Shown: positions 31,797-41,476, counted from the stretch's first letter. The stretch is DNA of 42,795 bases from Deltaproteobacteria bacterium (GCA_021780225.1 JAJXZF010000048.1:1-42795); one strand, 5' to 3'. Notes: generated by a model from the letters alone, not told the origin. A program made the numbers and translations.

Positions 31797-34409
31797 TCAG
31801 GCGGCGGCCTGGCTGGCGCCCGGCGCCGAGCGGAATTCAAGGCCGCGCGAATTCGCTTCGACCGTCACGCGCGATCCGTCGCGAATCTCGCCCAGCAGAA
31901 GCTTGCGGCCGAGCGCGGTCTCCAGTTCCCGCTGGATCATCCGTTTGAGCGGACGCGCGCCATAGACCGGGTCGTAACCTTTGTCGGCCAGATAGTCGCG
32001 GGCCGCGTCGGTGAGATCGAGCTCGATCTTGCGCTCTTCGAGCCGTTTGCGCAGCCGCGCGAGCTGAACGTCAACGATCTTGCGCAACTGTTCCCGCGCC
32101 AGCGGATGGAACACGACGATCTCGTCCACGCGGTTCAGGAATTCGGGCCGGAAGCTCTGGCGCAGCACATCGAGGCACTGCTCCTTCATCTTTTCGTAAT
32201 CCTGACCCTTGAAAGACAGGATCAACTGTCCCGCGATATTCGACGTCATGATCACGACCGTATTGCGGAAATCCACGGTGCGGCCATGTCCGTCCGTCAG
32301 GCGGCCGTCGTCCAGCAATTGCAGCATCACGTTGAAGACGTCGTGATGCGCCTTTTCGATTTCGTCGAACAGAATCACCGAGTACGGACGGCGGCGGACG
32401 GCTTCGGTCAACTGCCCCCCCTCGTCATAGCCGACGTAGCCGGGAGGCGCGCCGATCAAGCGTGACACGGTGTGTTTCTCCATGTATTCAGACATGTCGA
32501 TCCGCACCATCGCGCTCTCGTCGTCGAAGAGAAATTCCGCAAGCGCGCGAGCCAGCTCGGTTTTGCCCACGCCGGTCGGGCCGAGAAAGATGAACGAGCC
32601 GATCGGCCGGTTGGGATCCTGCAATCCCGCCCGCGCGCGAATCACCGCGTCGGCGACCGCCGAAACCGCCTCGTCCTGGCCGATCACGCGCTTGTGCAGA
32701 TGCTCCTCCAGATGGGCGAGCTTCTGCACCTCGCCTTCCATCAGGCGCGAGACCGGGACGCCGGTCCATCGGGCGACCACCTCGGCGATATCCTCTTCGT
32801 CAACCTCTTCCTTGATCAGCCGCGCGCCGCCGTCCTGCCCCGCCGATTTTTCGGCCGCCGCGAGCCGCTTTTCGAGCTCGGCGAGCTTGCCGTATTGCAG
32901 CTCCGCGACCTTGTTGAGATCGTACTCGCGCTTGGCCTTGTCGATTTCGTGGCGGGTCTGCTCGATTTCGCTTTTGATCCTGGCGAGCGATTCCAAACCG
33001 CCCTTTTCGTTCTGCCATTGCGCCTGAAGCTGGGCGCGGCGTTCCTGCGCCTCGGCCAATTCCTTTTCCAGCTTCGAGAGCCGATCTTTGGATGCCGCGT
33101 CGGTCTCGCGCTTGAGCGCTTCGCGTTCGATTTCAAGCTGCATCACGCGGCGATTGATTTCGTCCAGCTCCACCGGCATCGATTCTTTTTCCGTCCGCAG
33201 CTTGGCCGCCGCTTCATCGACCAAATCGATCGCCTTGTCCGGCAGAAACCGGTCGGTGATATAGCGCTTCGACAGCATCGCGGCCGTCACCAGCGCGGCG
33301 TCCTTGATCCGGATACCGTGATGGACTTCGTAGCGCTCCTTGAGGCCGCGGAGGATCGAGATGGTGTCCTCGACGCTCGGCTCTTCGACCATCACGGGCT
33401 GAAAACGCCGTTCGAGCGCCGCATCCTTCTCGATATGCTTGCGATACTCGTCGAGCGTGGTCGCGCCGATACAATGCAATTCGCCGCGCGCCAGCATCGG
33501 CTTGAGCAGGTTCGACGCATCCATCGCGCCTTCCGCCGCGCCCGCGCCGACGACGGTGTGCAGTTCGTCGATGAAGAGAATGATCTCGCCTTCGGCCTCC
33601 TGCACTTCCTTGAGGACCGCTTTCAGGCGTTCCTCGAATTCGCCGCGGAACTTCGCGCCCGCGACCAGTGCGCCCATATCCAGCGTGATCAAACGGCGAT
33701 TCTTCAGCCCTTCGGGCACGTCGCCCGAAACGATCCGCTGCGCCAGCCCCTCGACGATCGCGGTCTTGCCGACGCCCGGCTCGCCAATCAGCACGGGATT
33801 GTTCTTGGTCCGGCGCGACAGCACCTGGATTACGCGGCGAATCTCCTCGTCGCGGCCAATCACCGGATCGACCTTGCCCGCGGCGGCCAGCTTGGTCAGG
33901 TCGCGTCCGTAGCGCTCAAGCGCCTGATAGGTCGCCTCGGGGTTCGATGAAGTCACGCGCTGGCTGCCGCGCACCTTCTTCAGCACGCCCATCACTTTGT
34001 CGTGGGTGACGCCGGCTTCGCGCAGGATTCGCGCGGCGGCGCCCGGTTCGTCGAGCATCGCGATAATCACATGCTCGATCGAGACATATTCGTCCTTAAG
34101 CTTGCCCGCCTCCTGCTCGGCTCGCGCCAGCACGCGGTTAAGGCGCTGGGTGAGGTAGGCTTGGCCGGAATCGGCTCCGGCGCCGGTAACGGCGGGAATC
34201 TTGCGCAATTCGTCCTGTAATTTGCTCCGAACGGCGGCGGGATCCGCGCCCGCGAGCTTCAGAATTTGCGACGCCAGCCCCTGCTCATCCTCCAGCAGGG
34301 CGGCGGCCAGATGCTCGACGTCGATCGCCTGATGATGGGCGGTGACGGCGGAGCTTTGGGCGCGGCCGAGCGCTTCCTGGAGTTTTTCCGTGAATCGGTT
34401 GACGTTCAT
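31797..34409 (-). CDS. clpB: ATP-dependent disaggregase ClpB
   Basis: An 870-residue Hsp100 chaperone that extracts polypeptides from aggregates together with DnaK. All domains are in order: the N-terminal Clp repeat domain (1-145), AAA1 with Walker A GEPGVGKT (199-206) and [13 protein letters not shown], then a long coiled-coil middle domain (about residues 410-530, [18 protein letters not shown] and neighbours). AAA2 has [11 protein letters not shown] and [16 protein letters not shown], with sensor/arginine-finger region [14 protein letters not shown]. The pore loop [10 protein letters not shown] is intact. The ATG at 34409 gives the standard start [11 protein letters not shown] 7-bp inverted repeat (ggttact/agtaacc, 34414-34444) lies just upstream. 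The restriction-modification operon reads toward it from 86 bases away, so read-through is possible. Confidence 0.97.
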   Translation of the reverse strand: MNVNRFTEKLQEALGRAQSSAVTAHHQAIDVEHLAAALLEDEQGLASQILKLAGADPAAVRSKLQDELRKIPAVTGAGADSGQAYLTQRLNRVLARAEQEAGKLKDEYVSIEHVIIAMLDEPGAAARILREAGVTHDKVMGVLKKVRGSQRVTSSNPEATYQALERYGRDLTKLAAAGKVDPVIGRDEEIRRVIQVLSRRTKNNPVLIGEPGVGKTAIVEGLAQRIVSGDVPEGLKNRRLITLDMGALVAGAKFRGEFEERLKAVLKEVQEAEGEIILFIDELHTVVGAGAAEGAMDASNLLKPMLARGELHCIGATTLDEYRKHIEKDAALERRFQPVMVEEPSVEDTISILRGLKERYEVHHGIRIKDAALVTAAMLSKRYITDRFLPDKAIDLVDEAAAKLRTEKESMPVELDEINRRVMQLEIEREALKRETDAASKDRLSKLEKELAEAQERRAQLQAQWQNEKGGLESLARIKSEIEQTRHEIDKAKREYDLNKVAELQYGKLAELEKRLAAAEKSAGQDGGARLIKEEVDEEDIAEVVARWTGVPVSRLMEGEVQKLAHLEEHLHKRVIGQDEAVSAVADAVIRARAGLQDPNRPIGSFIFLGPTGVGKTELARALAEFLFDDESAMVRIDMSEYMEKHTVSRLIGAPPGYVGYDEGGQLTEAVRRRPYSVILFDEIEKAHHDVFNVMLQLLDDGRLTDGHGRTVDFRNTVVIMTSNIAGQLILSFKGQDYEKMKEQCLDVLRQSFRPEFLNRVDEIVVFHPLAREQLRKIVDVQLARLRKRLEERKIELDLTDAARDYLADKGYDPVYGARPLKRMIQRELETALGRKLLLGEIRDGSRVTVEANSRGLEFRSAPGASQAAA

Positions 34410-34495
34410 TATTGGTTACTATCGCCTCACGCTCAAAAGTAACCACCTTCCCGCCCCCGACAACGGCTAAGCGCCTGCCATTGAACGTCGAACAT

Positions 34496-35134
34496 TCAGG
34501 GGCGCTCCGCAAAAAACCTCTCGAGCGCCGCTAATATCTCGTCGCGGGATTTCGAAAATGGCTTGCATTTAGCTGCCCATGGACGCCCCGGATGCAAAGT
34601 ATCCCACGCCGAACGCTGCTGGTTGTAGCGGCCTCCACCGGGGTCGTGATTGCCAAATCCGTCTACGATTTTATTCCAAATTGGCTTGAATTGATCGATC
34701 AAGACGGATTCGCCCAATGGAATCCAAATATCGTCCACCAAAAGATATCGGCAAAAGAATTCATCGATTCGAATCATTTCGACGCCACGTTGGCGAGCGG
34801 CGTAATCCTCAACTTGTCGGACGCTCTCCGCATGTTCCCGTAACCTTCGAAACATCACCTGACTGCGGTCCACTTCCGCATCGATTCGGCCTTTGCGGGA
34901 ACCGGCGGGAACAGCCTTACCGACGTAAATAGGATGGACAAAATTGTCTCGATTTTCACCGGCAAGCGGGGCATAGGCTGGGAATCCGTTGCGATAATAT
35001 ATCGCGTAAATCCCGGCGCCTCTGAAGGGCTTAAGATTTCCCAGCAGTTCCACCGGTTCGGACAACAGCGCGTCCGCCACGCTCAAGCCGAGGCTCTTTT
35101 TGTCGAGGGGGTTGAAGACGCGTTTCTCGGACAT
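34496..35134 (-). CDS. Eco29kI-family GIY-YIG restriction endonuclease
   Basis: A 212-residue type II restriction enzyme with a GIY-YIG nuclease core. GIYAIYY (41-47) and YVGKA (70-74) form the name motif, RRLREHAESV supplies R97 and H101, E142 lies in LGESVLI, and N154 in PIWNKIV. The block GFGNHDPGGGRYNQQRSAWD is distinctive of the Eco29kI group, whose founder cuts CCGCGG. The methyltransferase stop is 4 bases upstream and vsr overlaps that gene, so this is a three-gene operon. Base use is somewhat more A+T-rich than in clpB or the cox genes, fitting acquisition by transfer. Recognition of CCGCGG is inferred from the family, not shown. Confidence 0.92.
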   Translation of the reverse strand: MSEKRVFNPLDKKSLGLSVADALLSEPVELLGNLKPFRGAGIYAIYYRNGFPAYAPLAGENRDNFVHPIYVGKAVPAGSRKGRIDAEVDRSQVMFRRLREHAESVRQVEDYAARQRGVEMIRIDEFFCRYLLVDDIWIPLGESVLIDQFKPIWNKIVDGFGNHDPGGGRYNQQRSAWDTLHPGRPWAAKCKPFSKSRDEILAALERFFAERP

Positions 35135-35138
35135 GCGC

Positions 35139-36302
35139 TCAGACTTGGGCGTGCATTAATTTGCGCCAGATGTTCTGTGAAACGATCTCTCCGAGTTTGA
35201 CGGGAACGGCGTTGCCCAATTGCCGCATATTTTCACTCCAAGCGCTTGGGAAAACGTATTCGTCCGGAAATGTTTGCAGTCGTGCGGCTTCCCGTACTGA
35301 AAAATAACGAACCGATCCGTCCTCCATCACCACCATATTTTCGCCACCCGGAACCCCATGCACGCCTGCCTTTAGCGTCTTGGCCGGCCAATCGAGCACG
35401 CTACCCGTGTGACCGGGATAGCGGCGGGCGCCGGGCTGAAACCTGTGATTGGCGATCTTTGGTTCCTCCGACGATGGCATGGGCAGATCGGCCAGAGCGT
35501 CGCGAACGGTGCGCCACGGCTCCGCCAGATGGAGCGGAAGGCTCGCCCGATCCATTTTTGCCCCAACTCCGCTCGGACGTTCAGGTCGGCGACGCTTTGC
35601 GATTCGATGGCGTTCCCAATATTCGCCAGAACCCCATTGTTGGAAAAGTAATTCGTCTCGCGAGTGGGTCGGCGCGGGGAACGACCACTCCACGTCCATA
35701 TCCGCGCGCAACCCGACGATTACGACTCTTTCACGCACCTGCGGAACGCCATAATCCGCGGCATTCAGCGTGCGAAATACGACTCGATAATAAAGACCGT
35801 CCGGGCGCCCGCCCGTATGGTAACGTTCCAGCCGCGAGAGATGGCTCGACCAAGTCTCTTCCGGTTTGGACGCAATCTCCGGATAGGTGAGCTGAAGAAC
35901 GATATATGAAAAATATTTCGCAAACCCCGGCCGCATCAGGCCGCGCACGTTCTCCACCATGACAGCCTTAGGACGGATGGTTCGGACCGCGCGCACCATC
36001 TCTGGAAACATGTCGCGTTCGTCCTGATGAGCGCGATGTTTTCCGCCCAGGGAAAAAGGCTGGCACGGAGGTCCGCCAGCGAGCAGATCGACCCCTTCCG
36101 GAATATCGGAATAGTCGAGGCCGCGAACATCGATCTCCTGCAACGGCCACTTCGCGACATGCGCCACGCCGCGCCGCTGATTTTCGCGAATCGTCGCGCA
36201 TGCGTCGCGATCGAAGTCCGCCACGAGGAGATGTTCAAATCCGGCTTTTGAAAGTCCGAGAGCCAGCCCTCCGGCTCCCACGAACAACTCCACCGACCGC
36301 AT
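35139..36302 (-). CDS. DNA (cytosine-5) methyltransferase of the Eco29kI-type system
   Basis: A 387-residue m5C methyltransferase. Motif I is ELFVGAGGLALGLSKAG, and motif IV GGPPCQPFSLGGKHR carries the catalytic cysteine (about residue 80). Motif VI is VMVENVRGL and motif VIII is GVPQVRERVVIVG. A variable target-recognition region lies at about 220-300, and motif X is RQLGNAVPVKLGE. It protects the sites cut by the following endonuclease. The ATG at 36302 is preferred; a GTG three codons upstream (36311) is possible but its purine-rich leader sits too close. The first 68 bases lie inside the 3' end of vsr, indicating translational coupling. All key motifs are intact. Confidence 0.95.
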   Translation of the reverse strand: MRSVELFVGAGGLALGLSKAGFEHLLVADFDRDACATIRENQRRGVAHVAKWPLQEIDVRGLDYSDIPEGVDLLAGGPPCQPFSLGGKHRAHQDERDMFPEMVRAVRTIRPKAVMVENVRGLMRPGFAKYFSYIVLQLTYPEIASKPEETWSSHLSRLERYHTGGRPDGLYYRVVFRTLNAADYGVPQVRERVVIVGLRADMDVEWSFPAPTHSRDELLFQQWGSGEYWERHRIAKRRRPERPSGVGAKMDRASLPLHLAEPWRTVRDALADLPMPSSEEPKIANHRFQPGARRYPGHTGSVLDWPAKTLKAGVHGVPGGENMVVMEDGSVRYFSVREAARLQTFPDEYVFPSAWSENMRQLGNAVPVKLGEIVSQNIWRKLMHAQV

Positions 36303-36807
36303 TTCTTCCACCTTCGCCCAGCTTCAGGAAGGACGCCACTTTACGACGCACCGGATTCAGGTCGCTGATCTCGCATTCCCATAACACAAGTACACGCCAT
36401 CCAGAAGCCGCAAGTCTGCGCGCGATTGCCAGATCGCGTCTTCGATTCGCCGCGAGCTTCGCCCGCCAGAAACTGACATTGGATTTTGGCGTGCGCGTAT
36501 TCGGGCAACCCGGATGACGATGCCAAAAACATCCATGCACAAAAATGACTTTTCGGGCGTTAATAAACGCTAGATCGGGCGTTCCGGGAATGTCGGTGCG
36601 ATGAAGCCTGTACCGAAAGCCCATCGCATGGACGAGACGCCGTATCGCGATTTCCGGAGCGGTGTTCTTGCCACGCACACGCGACATGATTTGGCTTCGG
36701 CGGGCCGCGCTTACCGTGTCCAACGGAATAATCCCATGATCATCATAGTTCTTTCGCGGTATCCGTGCGAAAGGCTCACGCGGCGGAGGAAGGACGAATT
36801 TTCCCAT
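36235..36807 (-). CDS. vsr: Very short patch repair endonuclease (Vsr)
   Basis: A 190-residue nuclease that nicks at T:G mismatches arising from deaminated 5-methylcytosine, protecting the host from its own methyltransferase. The family start is SAARRSQIMSRVRGKNTAPE (33-52), then GFRYRLHRTDIPGTPDLAF with the catalytic Asp78. FVHGCFWHRHPGCP follows, with His91 and His96 at the active-site positions and cysteines for the structural zinc. The C-terminal 45 or so residues (after ECEISDLNPVRRK) are longer than in E. coli Vsr and overlap the methyltransferase start. The ATG at 36807 faces coxS, 55 bases away, so a divergent promoter region lies between them. Confidence 0.94.
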   Translation of the reverse strand: MGKFVLPPPREPFARIPRKNYDDHGIIPLDTVSAARRSQIMSRVRGKNTAPEIAIRRLVHAMGFRYRLHRTDIPGTPDLAFINARKVIFVHGCFWHRHPGCPNTRTPKSNVSFWRAKLAANRRRDLAIARRLAASGWRVLVLWECEISDLNPVRRKVASFLKLGEGGRNAVGGVVRGSRRAGSRTFKSRI

Positions 36808-36862
36808 TAGCGGGCGACGGTGCGATTTGCTAAATCATCCCTTTCGGATGGGAGCGAAACCT

Positions 36863-37339
36863 ATGCGCGTCAATCTGACAGTCAACGGACAGCCGCGCAG
36901 CGACGAGATCGAGCCTCGCCTGCTGCTGGTCCATTACCTGCGCGACGTCGCCGGCCTGACCGGCACGCACGTCGGATGCGAAAGCACGCTGTGCGGCGCC
37001 TGCACCGTCCTGCTCGACGGCAAGGCCGTAAAGTCGTGCACCGTGCTCGCCGCACAGGCCGGCGGCGCCAGCGTCACGACGGTCGAGGGTCTGGCGAAGG
37101 ACGGCAAGTTCCATCCGATTCAGGACGGCTTCTGGGAAGAGCACGGCCTGCAGTGCGGCTATTGCACGCCCGGCATGATGATGGCCGCGGTCGATTTGTT
37201 GAGCCGCACGACCAACCCGAGCGAGGACGAAATCCGCCACGCGCTCGAAGGCAATCTGTGCCGATGCACCGGCTATCAGCACATTATCAAGGCGGTTCAA
37301 TACGCGGCGGAGAAGATGCGCGCCGCGGCCGGGCGCTGA
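36863..37339 (+). CDS. coxS: CoxS-type [2Fe-2S] subunit of a molybdenum hydroxylase
   Basis: A 158-residue iron-sulfur subunit of a xanthine dehydrogenase/CO dehydrogenase-family enzyme. The plant-type ferredoxin cluster has C39, C44, C47 and C59 (GCESTLCGACTVL). The second cluster has C98, C101, C133 and C135 (QCGYCTPG and NLCRCTGYQ). It passes electrons from the molybdenum centre to FAD. The ATG at 36863 is preceded by gggag at a good distance; the longer frame from 36827 adds an unconserved leader. Gene order S-L-M is that of form II clusters. It begins the cox operon, 28 bases before coxL. Confidence 0.94.
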   Translation: MRVNLTVNGQPRSDEIEPRLLLVHYLRDVAGLTGTHVGCESTLCGACTVLLDGKAVKSCTVLAAQAGGASVTTVEGLAKDGKFHPIQDGFWEEHGLQCGYCTPGMMMAAVDLLSRTTNPSEDEIRHALEGNLCRCTGYQHIIKAVQYAAEKMRAAAGR

Positions 37340-37367
37340 GCCGCCCGCCGATCGAGGGAGAATTAAA

Positions 37368-39701
37368 ATGGCGGTCGTACCGAAATTCGTCGGCGAACGA
37401 ATCAAGCGGCGCGAAGATCCGCGGCTGATATCCGGAACGGCGACTTACGTCGATGACGTGCGGCTGCCGGATACGCTGGCCGCGGTCGTATTGCGCAGCC
37501 CATACCCCCACGCCCGGATCAATTCGATCGACGTCGCGGCCGCCCGTTCGGCGCCCGGCGTGGTCGCCGTGCTGACGGGAGGCGACCTCAAAGACAAAGT
37601 CGGCGGCATCCCCTGCGTCGCGCCCGCCGAACATATCCCGTTCCATCCGCTGCTCGCGCAGGGCAAGGTGCGTTTCGTCGGCGAGTCGGTCGCGATCGTC
37701 GTCGCGAGCGACGCCTACAAGGCGCAGGACGCGGCCGATCTCATCGACGTCGATTACAATCCGCTCGACGCGGTGAGCGATCCGGAAAAAGCGCTCGAAG
37801 ACGGCGCGCCGGTTCTGCACGAGGAGTTCGGCAACAACCTCGTAACGCGCGCGCTCGTGCCGAATCCCGCAGTTGACGAAGCGATCGCCAAGGCCGACAA
37901 GGTAATCAAGTTCCGAATCGTCAATCAGCGCCTCGCGCCCGTGCCGATGGAGCCGAGGGGCGTGCTCGCCAACTGGCATCAGGCGTCGGGCCATCTGACG
38001 ATATGGACTTCAACCCAGATTCCGCATCTGCTGCGCTCGGGACTGGCCGCCGTGCTGGGACTGCCCGAAAACCGCGTGCGCGTGATCGCGCCGGAAGTCG
38101 GCGGCGGTTTCGGCGCGAAGCTCAATTTCTATCGCGAGGAAGCGCTGGTCGCATATCTGTCGCGGATGCTGGGCCGGCCGGTCAAATGGATCGAGCGGCG
38201 CCGCGAAAACCTCGCGGCCACGACCCACGGCCGCGATCAGATCACCTATCTTGAAGTGCCGGTAAAAAAAGACGGCACAGTGCTCGGCATCAAGGCGAAG
38301 TTCATCTGCGACATGGGCGCCTATCTGCAACTGCTGACGCCCGCGATTCCCGGCTTCTCCGGCCTGATGATGACCGGATGCTACAAAATACCGGCGATGT
38401 CGTTCGAGCAGGTGATGGTCTTCACCAATAAGATGGCGACCGACGCCTATCGCGGCGCGGGTCGGCCCGAGGCGGCATATATCGCCGAGCGCACGATGGA
38501 CATGGTTGCGGGCGAACTCGGCCTCGATCCGGTCGAAGTGCGCCGCCGTAACTTCATCCCCAAAGAGGCGTTTCCATACGCGACCTGCGCCGGACTGGTC
38601 TATGATTCCGGCGACTATAACGCCGCCCTCAACAAGGCGCTTGAAATCGTCGATTATCCGAAGATGCGCGCCGAGCAGGCCGATGCGCTCAAGCACGGCC
38701 GCTACGTCGGCATCGGCATCGCGTCCTACGTCGAAATCTGCGGACTCGGCCCGTCGGTGATGCTGCCGCCGAAGGTTCCCGGATGGGAAAGCGCGACGGT
38801 GCGGATGGAGCCGGACAGCCGCGTCACCGTCCTCACCGGCATCTCGCCGCACGGCCAGGGCCAGGAGACCACTTTTGCGCAGATGGCGGCCGACGCCTTC
38901 GGCATCGATATCGACGACGTGGCCGTCGTCCACGGCGACACCGCGATCGTGCAATACGGCGTCGGCACCTTCGGCAGCCGCGGACTTTCGGTGGGCGGCG
39001 CGGCGCTGATGATGTCGGTCGGCAAGGTGCAGGACAAACTCAAAAAGATCGCGTCCACGATGATGGAAGCGCCGCCCGATCAGCTGACCTTCGCGAACCG
39101 CACCGTGGCGCTCAAAAGCGACGCGGCGAAATCGATTCCGCTGCAAGCGGTCGTCGATGCGGCCTACGGATGGAAAATGCCGATTCCGGGGATGGAGCCC
39201 GGCCTCGACGCGACCAGCGTCTTCGAGCCGGCCGGATGCACCTTCCCCTTCGGTACGCATATTTCCGTGGTCGAAATCGACCCCGACACCGGCGTGGTGA
39301 AGTTCCTGCGCTACATCGCGGTGGACGATTGCGGCAATATCATCAGCCCCCTGCTGGTCGCCGGACAGGTCCACGGCGGCATCGCGCAGGGAATCGCGCA
39401 GGCGCTCTATGAAGAGGTCGTTTACGACGAAAACGGCCAGTTGGTCACGGCGACCCTGATGGATTACGCGGCGCCGCGGGCGCAGATGCTGCCGCGTTAC
39501 GAACTGGCGCATACCGTTACGCCGTCGCCGCTGAATCCGATGGGCGTCAAGGGCGTCGGCGAGGCCGGCACGATCGGCTCCACGCCGTGCGTGGTCAACG
39601 CCGTGATGGACGCGCTCAAGCCGCTCGGCATCCGCCATATCGACATGCCGCTGCGTCCGGAAAAACTCTGGCGCGCGATCAAGGACGCGAAGAAGGCGTA
39701 A
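37368..39701 (+). CDS. coxL: CoxL-like molybdopterin catalytic subunit, form II
   Basis: A 777-residue molybdenum-cofactor subunit. The N-terminal aldehyde-oxidase a/b-hammerhead region (RLISGTATYVDDV, 20-32) precedes the cofactor-binding half: EVGGGFGAKLNFY, GRPVKWIERRRE, GQGQETTFAQM and GTFGSRGLSVGG, with the catalytic glutamate in GVKGVGEAGTIGS. The active-site loop reads AYRGAGR (360-366), the form II signature. The proven CO dehydrogenase (form I) has a cysteine-containing loop AYRCSFR instead, so CO as substrate is doubtful; aldehydes, purines or other N-heterocycles are alternatives. The start ATG at 37368 has agggag 8 bases upstream. coxM follows after 4 bases. Confidence 0.95.
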   Translation: MAVVPKFVGERIKRREDPRLISGTATYVDDVRLPDTLAAVVLRSPYPHARINSIDVAAARSAPGVVAVLTGGDLKDKVGGIPCVAPAEHIPFHPLLAQGKVRFVGESVAIVVASDAYKAQDAADLIDVDYNPLDAVSDPEKALEDGAPVLHEEFGNNLVTRALVPNPAVDEAIAKADKVIKFRIVNQRLAPVPMEPRGVLANWHQASGHLTIWTSTQIPHLLRSGLAAVLGLPENRVRVIAPEVGGGFGAKLNFYREEALVAYLSRMLGRPVKWIERRRENLAATTHGRDQITYLEVPVKKDGTVLGIKAKFICDMGAYLQLLTPAIPGFSGLMMTGCYKIPAMSFEQVMVFTNKMATDAYRGAGRPEAAYIAERTMDMVAGELGLDPVEVRRRNFIPKEAFPYATCAGLVYDSGDYNAALNKALEIVDYPKMRAEQADALKHGRYVGIGIASYVEICGLGPSVMLPPKVPGWESATVRMEPDSRVTVLTGISPHGQGQETTFAQMAADAFGIDIDDVAVVHGDTAIVQYGVGTFGSRGLSVGGAALMMSVGKVQDKLKKIASTMMEAPPDQLTFANRTVALKSDAAKSIPLQAVVDAAYGWKMPIPGMEPGLDATSVFEPAGCTFPFGTHISVVEIDPDTGVVKFLRYIAVDDCGNIISPLLVAGQVHGGIAQGIAQALYEEVVYDENGQLVTATLMDYAAPRAQMLPRYELAHTVTPSPLNPMGVKGVGEAGTIGSTPCVVNAVMDALKPLGIRHIDMPLRPEKLWRAIKDAKKA

Positions 39702-39705
39702 ACAA

Positions 39706-40575
39706 ATGTTCCCGGGACAATTCGAATATCATCGCGCGGCGTCGATCAAAGACGCGCTGGATCTGCTCAAACGGTACGGCGACGACGCCAAGCTCCTGTC
39801 CGGCGGCCACAGCCTCATTCCAATGATGAAACTCAGGCTGGCGCAGCCCGCGCACCTGATCGACGTGACCAAAATCGCGGAGATGCGCGCGATATCGGAA
39901 AGCGGCGGGAAAATCGTCATCGGCGCCGCCGCCAGCCACGACGCTGTCGCCAACTCCAGCCTCGTTCGGGACAAACTCGGACTCCTGGCCGAAGCCGCCG
40001 CCGCGATTGGCGATGTGCAGGTGCGCAATCGCGGCACCATCGGCGGCAGCCTGACGCACGCGGACCCGGCAGCCGACTATCCGGCCGCCGTCCTCGCGCT
40101 CGAAGGCGAAATAAAGCTCGAACGCGACGGCGGCGCCCGCACGATCAAGGCCGCGGATTTCTTTCTCGATCTGATGACCACGGCGGTGCAGCCCGGCGAA
40201 TTGCTCTCTCAGATCGCGTTTGCGCCGATACCCACTGGTACGGGCTATTCGTATCAAAAGTATCCGCATCCCGCGTCGGGGTTCGCGATGGTCGGCGTGG
40301 CCGCCCTCGTCTCATTGGATCGCAGCGGTAAAATCGCAAGCTCGCGCGTCGGCGTGACCGGGCTTGGAGCGAAGGCGTTCCGCGCCAGCGCCGTCGAAGC
40401 CGCGCTTGCCGGCAAAGCCGCCGACGCCGCCACGATCGCCGCAGCCGCAGCCAGGACCGCCGACGGCATCGACGCGCTCGGCGATATCCATGCGTCGTCC
40501 GAATATCGGGCGGAGCTTGCGCGCGTGTACGCCCGGCGCACTATCCAGGCCGCCGTCGCTCGCGCCAAAGCATGA
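39706..40575 (+). CDS. coxM: CoxM-type FAD-binding subunit
   Basis: A 289-residue flavoprotein subunit of the same hydroxylase. It has the two FAD pyrophosphate motifs LSGGHSLIP (31-39) and TIGGSLTHADP (111-121), the N-terminal FEYHRAASIKDALDLL, and a C-terminal CO-dehydrogenase flavoprotein domain (FAMVGVAALVSLD onward). It receives electrons from CoxS and delivers them to a quinone or other acceptor. Only 4 bases separate it from coxL, consistent with coupled translation. The length is normal for CoxM. Nothing is missing in the motifs I can see. Confidence 0.94.
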   Translation: MFPGQFEYHRAASIKDALDLLKRYGDDAKLLSGGHSLIPMMKLRLAQPAHLIDVTKIAEMRAISESGGKIVIGAAASHDAVANSSLVRDKLGLLAEAAAAIGDVQVRNRGTIGGSLTHADPAADYPAAVLALEGEIKLERDGGARTIKAADFFLDLMTTAVQPGELLSQIAFAPIPTGTGYSYQKYPHPASGFAMVGVAALVSLDRSGKIASSRVGVTGLGAKAFRASAVEAALAGKAADAATIAAAAARTADGIDALGDIHASSEYRAELARVYARRTIQAAVARAKA

Positions 40576-40642
40576 CGAAAGGCTGCGCGAAGGTGACGAT
40601 AGCTTTAGCGATACGGCCGATTCGTTCAGATCGGCGGCTCCG

Positions 40643-41182
40643 ATGAAGATCACAGGCGAACAGATCATGCCCGCGACCCGCCAGCGCGTGTGGGACCTAT
40701 TCAACGATCCCGATCGGCTGGCGCGGTTGATTCCCGGATGCGAAAAGCTGGGAAAGCTCGCGCCCGACGAATTCGCCGGCACGATCAATGTCGGTATCGC
40801 CGCAGTGAAAGGAAGCTACGCCGGCAAGCTCAAGCTCGACGAGATCCGGCCGCCCGAGCATTACAAAATGTTCGTGGACGGCAAAGGCAAGCAGGGCTTC
40901 ATGCGCGGCACGGGAATACTGGACCTGCTGCCGCGCGACGGCGATCCGAATCAGACCGTGGTCAAATACTCGGGCGACGTTCAGCTTGGCGGACCGCTGA
41001 TGCAGGTCGGGCAGCGCGTCATAGACAGCGCCGCAAAAATGCTGATGGGTCAGTTCTTCGCCGCCGCCGAAGCCGAGCTCAAGGCCGAAGCCGCCGGAAC
41101 GGTCGCCCGCCAGGGCTTCTTCATCAATTTCTGGCGCTACTTGCTGAACGTAATCCGCTCGTTCTTCCGACGGCCTGATTGA
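40643..41182 (+). CDS. coxG: CoxG-type SRPBCC protein
   Basis: A 179-residue START-like (SRPBCC) protein of the CO-dehydrogenase subunit G family. It starts MKITGEQIMPATRQRVWDLF and has LARLIPGCEKLGKL and YAGKLKLDEIRPPEHYKMF. A hydrophobic/basic C-terminus (FFINFWRYLLNVIRSFFRR) probably holds it at the membrane. In form I systems CoxG recruits the enzyme to the cytoplasmic membrane and is implicated in quinone delivery; the same role here is inference. The ATG at 40643 is 67 bases after coxM. The longer open frame from 40364 overlaps coxM and is a shadow. It ends the cox operon. Confidence 0.9.
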   Translation: MKITGEQIMPATRQRVWDLFNDPDRLARLIPGCEKLGKLAPDEFAGTINVGIAAVKGSYAGKLKLDEIRPPEHYKMFVDGKGKQGFMRGTGILDLLPRDGDPNQTVVKYSGDVQLGGPLMQVGQRVIDSAAKMLMGQFFAAAEAELKAEAAGTVARQGFFINFWRYLLNVIRSFFRRPD

Positions 41183-41404
41183 TTCCTCGACCTGTTTTCG
41201 ACGTTATTTGGATCAAATGGGGAACCGCTTCACGCGCTTCAGACCGGAGCGCGTCCAGCGACGCCTTTCGATTCGAATCGCGCCGAACGGTGCAATCCGC
41301 TGCGGCACGAGATTGCCGAGTAGCGAAATCCATAGCCATCAAGCCACAACAGATGCTTAATTGTCATTGAAATAAAACTGAATAATGTGATGTTGCTGTC
41401 AGCT

Positions 41405-41432
41405 TTGACAATTTAACCGACTAAAGTTAAGT
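41405..41432 (+). promoter_or_regulatory. Possible promoter of the secreted repeat protein
   Basis: The 294 bases between coxG and the next gene contain no gene, but become A+T-rich after 41350. A perfect TTGACA (41405-41410) is followed after 16 bases by ttaagt, a poor -10. It lies 45 bases before the start codon, which is itself preceded by a strong gagaggaa ribosome-binding site (41463-41470). Tentative. Confidence 0.35.
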
Positions 41433-41476
41433 GATTCTGTACTAATCGTAAACCTGACGTTCGAGAGGAACGTGTG

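Noticed and set aside
32472-33950. A 492-codon plus-strand frame opposite clpB
   Set aside because: Antisense shadow of a gene with every ClpB motif intact.
34414-34444. Inverted repeat ggttact/agtaacc before clpB as a heat-shock operator
   Set aside because: It matches neither the CIRCE element nor a recognisable sigma-32 promoter, and seven base pairs can occur by chance; kept only as a remark in the clpB entry.
34592-36807. Several plus-strand frames opposite the restriction-modification genes
   Set aside because: Minus-strand proteins have complete, diagnostic motifs; the plus-strand frames have none.
40364-40642. Upstream extension of coxG overlapping coxM
   Set aside because: The extra 93 codons lie over coxM in another frame. 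The ATG at 40643 gives the family N-terminus.
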